This document shows positions 58,885-64,000 of a stretch of DNA of 64,000 bases, one piece after another. The notes beneath the pieces are model-generated. The model worked only from the letters and a program-made list of their open reading frames with translations, was not told the DNA's origin and made no database searches. The stretch lies in NCBI RefSeq assembly GCF_900105215.1, contig NZ_FOIP01000001.1, forward strand, positions 930,001-994,000, read 5' to 3'. A program made the position numbers and the translations under genes. Each line of letters starts with the position of its first letter. Within the stretch, counting starts at the first letter, position 1. This stretch comes from Lacrimispora sphenoides. GTDB lineage: Bacteria > Bacillota > Clostridia > Lachnospirales > Lachnospiraceae.

Positions 58885-60096
58885 TTAACCGTTGTTATCT
58901 TTTTTAATATATTTGTGGTAATACAAATCAACCAGCGCACTGATCGCATTATCTCCGGATACGTTACATGCAGTTCCAAAGCTGTCCTGTGCAATATACA
59001 TTGCCTGAAGAAGGCTGGCAATATCTCCTACTGCAGGGATTCCGACAATCGGGAAGAATGGAGTCGCCGTAAAAATAGAACCACCCGGAGCTCCCGGAGA
59101 TGCAACTAAGGCAACTCCCAGCACACAGATAAAAGGGAACAGGGTAAGGAATCCATGAGGCATGCCGTAAATGAGCAGAGTTGCGGTCACACAACAGGTC
59201 ATTGTGATCATGGAACCTGCCATATGAATGTTAGCGCAAAGCGGAACTACGAAGTTACGGATTTCTTCTGAAATACCATTGCTTTCCGCACACTTAATAT
59301 TAACCGGAATGGTAGCCGCAGAAGACTGGGTACCAATCGCAGTCAGGTAGCCTGGTAACTGGTTCTTTAACATGGTAAACGGATTTCTTTTTGTCAATAT
59401 ACCTGCAAAGGTAAAGGCTGCAAGCAGATAGATTAAATGAAGCAGAATCACGATCACAAATACCTTCCAAAGCACTGACATAATCGCGAAGGTAGTTCCC
59501 TGATACGTCATCTTGGCAAAGGTTCCGCAGATATACAAAGGAAGAATTGGAATGATCACCCGGTTCAGTACCTTTGTAATGATCTCGGAAAATTCTTTGA
59601 TTACATTATACAGGGCATCTCCGATTTCTTTGCCCCGCATGGTGCTGATGCATACCCCCAGAACAAAGGCCAATACAACAGCAGCCGTTGTTTCTAGTAA
59701 CGGTGTGATGCCCAGGGTAAAATATCCGCTGATGGCCTTGTCACTTGCAGAAGCAACCTTCGCAACAACTTCTTCATTCACAAATGAAGGGAAAAACGTA
59801 CTGGCTACCGCATAAGCTGCACTTCCTGCCAGCAATGTGGAAGCATAGGAAATCGCTGCGGTAAATGCCAGCAGCTTTCCGGCCCCCTGAGATAAGTCCG
59901 CAATTCCCATAGTAACAAAAGCCACTACCATAAGCGGGATGATAAACATTAAAAACTGTTTAAATAAATCTGATACTGTAATCAATATCGAAGTTACAAA
60001 ACTGGGACAGTACATACCAATTAAAATACCAATGATAATTGCAATAATCAGCCTTGGTACCAGTCCCAGCTTCTTTCTCTTTTTACTTTCCTCCAT
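58885..60096 (-). CDS. Dicarboxylate/amino acid:cation symporter (SstT/GltT family)
   Basis: 403-aa secondary transporter of the DAACS family, probably Na+/serine-threonine given the adjacent serine dehydratase. About eight helices and two re-entrant hairpins. SSAATIPVNIKCAESNGIS near 265-285 is the HP1/Ser-rich motif, and TMCCVTA with MITMT near 300 lies in the transport core. SPGAPGGSIFTATPFF is the second hairpin region. GGAAGG is 7 bases before ATG. First gene of the serine operon, with AT-rich palindromes in its leader. Confidence 0.88.
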   Translation of the reverse strand: MEESKKRKKLGLVPRLIIAIIIGILIGMYCPSFVTSILITVSDLFKQFLMFIIPLMVVAFVTMGIADLSQGAGKLLAFTAAISYASTLLAGSAAYAVASTFFPSFVNEEVVAKVASASDKAISGYFTLGITPLLETTAAVVLAFVLGVCISTMRGKEIGDALYNVIKEFSEIITKVLNRVIIPILPLYICGTFAKMTYQGTTFAIMSVLWKVFVIVILLHLIYLLAAFTFAGILTKRNPFTMLKNQLPGYLTAIGTQSSAATIPVNIKCAESNGISEEIRNFVVPLCANIHMAGSMITMTCCVTATLLIYGMPHGFLTLFPFICVLGVALVASPGAPGGSIFTATPFFPIVGIPAVGDIASLLQAMYIAQDSFGTACNVSGDNAISALVDLYYHKYIKKDNNG

Positions 60097-60113
60097 ATCA
60101 ATACCTTCCTTTC

Positions 60114-60139
60114 ATACAATAAAATAAATTTTATTGTAT
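60114..60139. promoter_or_regulatory. Perfect 11-bp-arm palindrome in the symporter leader
   Basis: ATACAATAAAA and TTTTATTGTAT flank TAAA, ending 18 bases before the start codon. It can be an operator or an RNA hairpin near the ribosome site of the serine operon. Confidence 0.55.
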
Positions 60140-60146
60140 TCATTTA

Positions 60147-60170
60147 TATGATGTAATTTATTTTATCATA
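60147..60170. promoter_or_regulatory. Palindromic site shared with the YheO-like gene promoter
   Basis: TATGATGTAATTTATTTTATCATA is an imperfect palindrome sharing GTAATTTATT with the perfect palindrome at 61089-61108, upstream of the YheO-like regulator. It is the probable target of that regulator on the serine operon. Confidence 0.5.
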
Positions 60171-60223
60171 GATACTTCTCAATTGCAATATTATTATGTT
60201 TTTTTGACAATTAGGCAAAAAAA

Positions 60224-60262
60224 TCTGCAGGTTTTTTGTCACTTTTCACAAAAACCTGCAGA
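60224..60262 (-). terminator. Terminator after the YheO-like regulator
   Basis: CTGCAGGTTTTT pairs with AAAAACCTGCAG, followed on minus by ATTTTTTTGCC. It lies 37 bases after the regulator stop. Confidence 0.85.
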
Positions 60263-60298
60263 ACTTTTCATTATCAACCCATTTCGCTGTATTAATGT

Positions 60299-60982
60299 TT
60301 ATTCGTTCTTTTTTTCTGTAGTTACTCCCACATTACGAATGTGCATATATACGGTATTTTTAGATATTCCCAGATAGTCGGCTACCTTTACAACTGCATC
60401 TTTCATGGTAAAAACCCCCTGTTGATGCAGGGAATTAATGATTTCCTTATTTTTAAGAGACGGAAGTATCCCTTCATCTGCCAATACCGTTTTCCGGACC
60501 TCCTGGACTTTGCTGTAAATTAATTCATCCACATTTTTAGCAAAGGTTTCAGTTTTAACCAGTGAATGAGTAGATATTGCGGGGATATAGCTGGTCAGGA
60601 TCTCAGAAAAGCCTGTATTCAAATAAAAATTGATACATAAAAGGCCGATAATTCGTTTTTCCTCCCCCCGCACCACAATGGTAGAGGATTTTAATGGTTC
60701 TCCTTTTTTGTTCTTGGTAAAATAGGAGATATAACTTTTCTCGCCATCCTTTTCAATTTCTTCCAGCATCTGAAGGGCCAGGTCCGTAATCGGCATTCCT
60801 TCCGTACGTCCTGTGTGGTGTCCATTGATGATCTTAATGACGGAATGTTCCGTATCCTCCAGACTATGAAGCACCATCTCATAGCCTCCCCCCAGATAAT
60901 CAGCAAGCCCTTCCATCATGATCTTATAAGATTCCAGTATAATTCGGTCAATCAGTGTCAAGTGTACATTATAATCCTTCAT
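60299..60982 (-). CDS. YheO-like PAS-fold/HTH transcriptional regulator
   Basis: 227-aa regulator with a YheO-type PAS_6 domain (about 10-125: LGGGYEMVLHSLEDTEHSVI, RIIGLLCINFYLNTGF) and a C-terminal HTH (about 170-225: VFTMKDAVVKVADYLGISKN then TVYMHIRN). GGGG lies 9 bases before ATG 60982, chosen over ATG 60991. It is divergent in function from a housekeeping regulator: it precedes the symporter-serine dehydratase operon on the same strand with a terminator between, and related palindromes sit in front of both units. It probably senses serine or a related metabolite (inference). Confidence 0.85.
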   Translation of the reverse strand: MKDYNVHLTLIDRIILESYKIMMEGLADYLGGGYEMVLHSLEDTEHSVIKIINGHHTGRTEGMPITDLALQMLEEIEKDGEKSYISYFTKNKKGEPLKSSTIVVRGEEKRIIGLLCINFYLNTGFSEILTSYIPAISTHSLVKTETFAKNVDELIYSKVQEVRKTVLADEGILPSLKNKEIINSLHQQGVFTMKDAVVKVADYLGISKNTVYMHIRNVGVTTEKKNE

Positions 60983-61088
60983 TGTATTCATCCCCTACAT
61001 TCATTTTTTTTAAGGAATCATGCATTATTTTTAGGAATTATAGCATGCTGTAAAATATTTTTCAATAAAAAGGCTGATTACTTAACAG

Positions 61089-61108
61089 TAATGTAATTTA
61101 TTACATTA
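61089..61108. promoter_or_regulatory. Perfect palindrome upstream of the YheO-like regulator
   Basis: TAATGTAATTTATTACATTA has perfect 8-bp arms around TTTA, about 107 bases before the regulator start. It shares GTAATTTATT with the site at 60147, consistent with autoregulation. Confidence 0.5.
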
Positions 61109-61142
61109 AAAAAGTCCAGACAATGCATGCCTGGACTTTTTT
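61108..61142 (-). terminator. Terminator after the alpha-galactosidase gene
   Basis: AAAAAAGTCCAG pairs with CTGGACTTTTTT; on minus it directly follows the stop codon at 61145. Confidence 0.88.
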
Positions 61143-61144
61143 CT

Positions 61145-63361
61145 TTATTCTGGTTTTTTATTAATAAAGATGAGGAAAGAGGCGAAATCCCCTGATTCTC
61201 TAAAAAGGCGGCTTCTGTCAATGGGAATACCGGCGTACATAAGCTCGCTTCCATAGTATTCCCCGGTCTCTCCCGGCATGGAAACTTTATAAAGCATATC
61301 CTCGCATAGCCCCTGGAGCTTTAACCGTAGCCAGCCTGCATTGGCCGGATTCAAAACCTGATAATAAGCGGCGATTGCCTGTTCCAAATCTTCTGATACT
61401 GCCATCCATGCCGTATCATTTCCTTCAAACGGACTTTTTAACCGGTAAAACGTTCCCTGGTGTAAAAGTTTCCGGTACTTCTTATAGCATGCAATCTGCT
61501 GCTTTACCGTCTCTATTTCCTCGGGAGACAGATGATTCAAATCCAGTTCATATCCAAAAGCCCCGAAAATCGCTGCATTTCCCCTGGAGTCCAAGGGCGT
61601 TATTCTGTGAATCTGATGGTTGGGAACTGCAGAGACATGGGCTCCGATGCTGGATATGGGATAAACCATGGTAGTTCCGTACTGGATCTTTAACCGGTCC
61701 ATGGCATCCGTATTGTCACTGCACCATGCCTGTGGAGCAAAGTACAGCATTCCAGGGTCAAACCTGGCCCCTCCGCTGGCGCATGATTCAAACAGGATCT
61801 CCGGGAAGTCCCTGGTGAGCCGGGTATATAAGTCATAGACTCCCAGGATAAATTTATGCATCACCATTCCCTGCCCGTCAGGCGAGGTTCCTCTGGAGTA
61901 GCATTCCGTCAGATACCGGTTCATGTCCCACTTGATATAGGTGATTCTTGCATTGGCAATAATATCCTTTAACATGCCGTAAACCGCATCAACAATTTCC
62001 TTTCTAGAAAAATCAAGGACATGTTGACTTCTGCTTGGCGTTTCATAGCGGCCGGGAGCGGACAGGATCCAGTCTGGATGGGCCTCGTAAAACCGGCTGT
62101 CTTTATTGACCATCTCCGGCTCGATCCACAAACCGAATTTTAAGCCCAGGGCTTCCACCTTCTCAGACAGTCCGGAAATCCCTTCCGGCAGTTTATTCCG
62201 GTTCACTTGCCAGTCTCCCAAGCCCCTGTGGTCATCACTTCGTTCGCCAAACCAGCCGTCATCAAGAACAAACAGCTCCACGCCCGTTTCCTTCGCCTTT
62301 TTGGCAATGGCGAGAATCTTTTCTTCGTTAAAATCCATATAGGTTGCTTCCCAGTTGTTTAAAAGTACCGGTCTTTCCCTGTCTCTCCAATAACCTCTCG
62401 CAAGCCGGGTCCTGTATAAACGGTGGAAGATCTGGCTCATAAAAGAAAGCCCCTGTTCCGAATAAACCATCACAAGCTCCGGAGTCTGGAAGGATTCCCC
62501 CGCTTTTAAAGGCCATTCAAAGGTGTCCGGATGGATTCCCATGAGCACCCGGGTGGTATCATGGGTGCAGACTTCCACCTGTCCTAAGAAGCTGCCGCTG
62601 TACACAAGGCTGAAGCCATATACCTGGCCGCTGTTCTCCGTAGTCTCTTTTCTTACAAGCGCCAGGAATGGGTTGTGCTCTGCGCTGCTGATCCCTCTCA
62701 TGCTGTAGATGGACTGTATTCCCTGTTCCAGGGAACGCCTCTTCAAATACCGCTCCCTGGACCATGCCCCGGAAAGCTGAATCATCTCATAATCACTATC
62801 CGGCAGCTCAACAGCTCCGCTCATAGCCGTTAAGAGGACGATCTCCTCCTTGCCATGGTGGTCAAAACGGGCATGCCTTGTAAGGACCGGCATCTCTTCA
62901 TAGATCGTATAGGAAAGAATCAGATCCGTATCCATCACATCATCATGAAGGGTGATCTCCAGAGTGGCAGCCTCCCTATCCTCTTCCACATAGGTGGCAG
63001 GAAGAGGCTCTATGGAGTGCTTCCCCTCAAAGATACGGTGGGAAGCATAAGTAAAGTTTGTGATCCTGCTGCCGTTCTCCTGCCTGACGATGCAGGCACC
63101 ATACCGGTAATCCCCTGTTCCATAAGCAGAATATTCCTGCTTCGTATATTGGAGACATAAGCTGACCGGCTCCGGACAGCTTATAGCGGCATGGGCGCGC
63201 TCTCCTGTCTCAAGGAGATATGCATAGGACTCCCTGTCCGTAATACGTTTCCCATAGTACAGATTTCCCAGTTGGCCATTGGCCATGATCTGAATGATAT
63301 AACTCATGGACTGGTTATACAGGTGGAACTGTTTCGCTTGTTCATGGTAAATGATAGACAT
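61145..63361 (-). CDS. GH36 alpha-galactosidase
   Basis: 738-aa retaining alpha-galactosidase for raffinose-family sugars, melibiose and galactomannan side chains. The N-terminal beta-supersandwich (1-330) is followed by the barrel with VELFVLDDGWFGERSDDHRG. The nucleophile is Asp479 in YIKWDMNR, and the acid/base is Asp549 in WCSDNTDA after SCASGGARFDPGML, matching Geobacillus AgaA positions. Full family length. No signal peptide, so it acts inside the cell on imported oligosaccharides. It is preceded, 14 bases away, by an ABC sugar permease gene, forming a typical raffinose/melibiose operon. Confidence 0.95.
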   Translation of the reverse strand: MSIIYHEQAKQFHLYNQSMSYIIQIMANGQLGNLYYGKRITDRESYAYLLETGERAHAAISCPEPVSLCLQYTKQEYSAYGTGDYRYGACIVRQENGSRITNFTYASHRIFEGKHSIEPLPATYVEEDREAATLEITLHDDVMDTDLILSYTIYEEMPVLTRHARFDHHGKEEIVLLTAMSGAVELPDSDYEMIQLSGAWSRERYLKRRSLEQGIQSIYSMRGISSAEHNPFLALVRKETTENSGQVYGFSLVYSGSFLGQVEVCTHDTTRVLMGIHPDTFEWPLKAGESFQTPELVMVYSEQGLSFMSQIFHRLYRTRLARGYWRDRERPVLLNNWEATYMDFNEEKILAIAKKAKETGVELFVLDDGWFGERSDDHRGLGDWQVNRNKLPEGISGLSEKVEALGLKFGLWIEPEMVNKDSRFYEAHPDWILSAPGRYETPSRSQHVLDFSRKEIVDAVYGMLKDIIANARITYIKWDMNRYLTECYSRGTSPDGQGMVMHKFILGVYDLYTRLTRDFPEILFESCASGGARFDPGMLYFAPQAWCSDNTDAMDRLKIQYGTTMVYPISSIGAHVSAVPNHQIHRITPLDSRGNAAIFGAFGYELDLNHLSPEEIETVKQQIACYKKYRKLLHQGTFYRLKSPFEGNDTAWMAVSEDLEQAIAAYYQVLNPANAGWLRLKLQGLCEDMLYKVSMPGETGEYYGSELMYAGIPIDRSRLFRESGDFASFLIFINKKPE

Positions 63362-63375
63362 AATTCATACTCCTT

Positions 63376-64000
63376 TTATAATTTTCCTCCGGATGTAGCA
63401 ATTCCTTCTATAAACTGTTTCTGGAATATCAGATAAATGACAATCATGGGGATACAGGCCAGTAGGGATGCTGCCATAAGCTCCGGATAATTTGTTTCAA
63501 ACTGTCCCTGCAGCTTTGCAAGGGCGGCAGACAGGGGCATGGTATTTTGCTCAGTGTTAACGACCAAAGGCCACATCAGCTCCTTAAATCCAAACAGCGC
63601 GGTAAAGATACCAAGAGCAACCATGGAGGATTTTGTAAGGGGGGCCATAACATATAGAAAGGTCTGGCCGATATTGCAGCCGTCAAGCCTGGCCGCCTCC
63701 TCTAAGGAAGAGGGAAGCCCCATATAAGCCTGCCTTAATAAAAAGGTTCCAAAGGCTGTCACGAGACCCGGAAAAAGCAGGCCAAAGGAGGTATTTAACA
63801 TTCCCAGCTTACTCACCATTAAGTATTGAGGAATAATAAAGATCTGGGATGGCACCATCATCTGAAACAAAACCAGGGAAAAGGCCAGATTCTTTCCCTT
63901 AAAGTGAAGGCGTCCAAAAGCATATCCTGCCATGGTTGCAGTAAGCACCGCACAAATGACCCGTTCTACAATAAGCAGCAGCGTATTCCAGTACAGCCTT
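63376..64000 (-). CDS. ABC sugar transporter permease, MalG type, 5' end cut by the window
   Basis: C-terminal 208 codons of a permease; the frame is open to base 64000 (LYWNTLLLIVERVICAVLTA), so the start lies beyond the window. The GTG at 63948 is internal. Helices with MAGYAFGRLHFKGKNLAFSLVLFQ, the EAA loop LPSSLEEAARLDGCNIGQTFLY and the C-terminus FIEGIATSGGKL fit the family. With the GH36 gene just downstream it probably imports raffinose-type alpha-galactosides. The binding protein and second permease should lie outside the window. Confidence 0.92.
   Translation of the reverse strand, partial: RLYWNTLLLIVERVICAVLTATMAGYAFGRLHFKGKNLAFSLVLFQMMVPSQIFIIPQYLMVSKLGMLNTSFGLLFPGLVTAFGTFLLRQAYMGLPSSLEEAARLDGCNIGQTFLYVMAPLTKSSMVALGIFTALFGFKELMWPLVVNTEQNTMPLSAALAKLQGQFETNYPELMAASLLACIPMIVIYLIFQKQFIEGIATSGGKL

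Overview
The window looks like chromosome of a low-to-moderate GC Gram-positive anaerobe of the Clostridia, most likely a Lachnospiraceae / Clostridium cluster XIVa species (inference from protein style: MecA adaptor, two-subunit Fe-S serine dehydratase, VanW protein, ROK and LacI regulators, GH36 alpha-galactosidase, AGGAGG-type ribosome sites nearly everywhere). No rRNA, tRNA, phage, IS element or CRISPR array was seen. The window opens inside a response regulator gene and closes inside an ABC permease gene.

Layout. 1-2.7 kb: OmpR-type response regulator and its likely histidine kinase, separated by an opposing small gene. 2.7-13.3 kb: housekeeping block, almost all on the minus strand (TrmL, aminotransferase, Lrp regulator, a lone HypE C-terminal domain, VanW, a 37-aa membrane protein, DEDDh exonuclease, endonuclease III, B12 radical SAM protein, dCMP deaminase, threonylcarbamoyl-AMP synthase), then asnA on plus. 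13.4-14.7 kb: a chemoreceptor with almost no outside domain. 14.9-22.8 kb: a sugar locus with two Gfo/Idh/MocA dehydrogenases, a ROK repressor, a complete ABC sugar importer and a sugar-phosphate isomerase/epimerase-like protein.

22.8-42.6 kb is one long minus-strand run of carbohydrate and sulfur-flavoured genes. Read in the direction of transcription it is: PFK, triosephosphate isomerase-like, LarA-like nickel racemase/epimerase, NagB-like, class II aldolase, PGI (frameshifted), a SsuABC/TauABC-type importer, a two-component system, NagA, two TauE/SafE exporters, a fucose/arabinose isomerase-family protein, a LacI repressor, the scar of a deleted ABC importer, a second class II aldolase and an AgaS-like SIS isomerase. 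The PFK end is divergent from another LacI repressor across a perfect palindrome. The first six genes form a compact parallel set of upper-glycolysis enzymes, most with altered motifs, wrapped around a LarA homologue. This is the best candidate for an undescribed pathway. A second LacI repressor probably controls at least three promoters that carry the same 18-bp operator.

44.3-57.2 kb: cell-envelope and regulatory genes. They are a secreted stalk-domain protein, cell-wall amidase, lipoprotein phosphoesterase, GH18 hydrolase, a Ser/Thr kinase fused to a MinD-like domain with a second MinD-like protein beside it, HxlR with a flavin/PNPOx protein, GNAT, MecA, an esterase, and MarR with a MATE pump. 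57.3-61 kb: a serine-use operon (symporter, SdaAB, SdaAA) and a YheO-like regulator, with shared AT-rich palindromes upstream of both. 61-64 kb: GH36 alpha-galactosidase behind an ABC sugar permease that runs off the window.

Several reading-frame lesions (PGI, one ABC permease start, the deleted ABC operon) suggest either sequence errors at homopolymers or recent decay. They are described separately.
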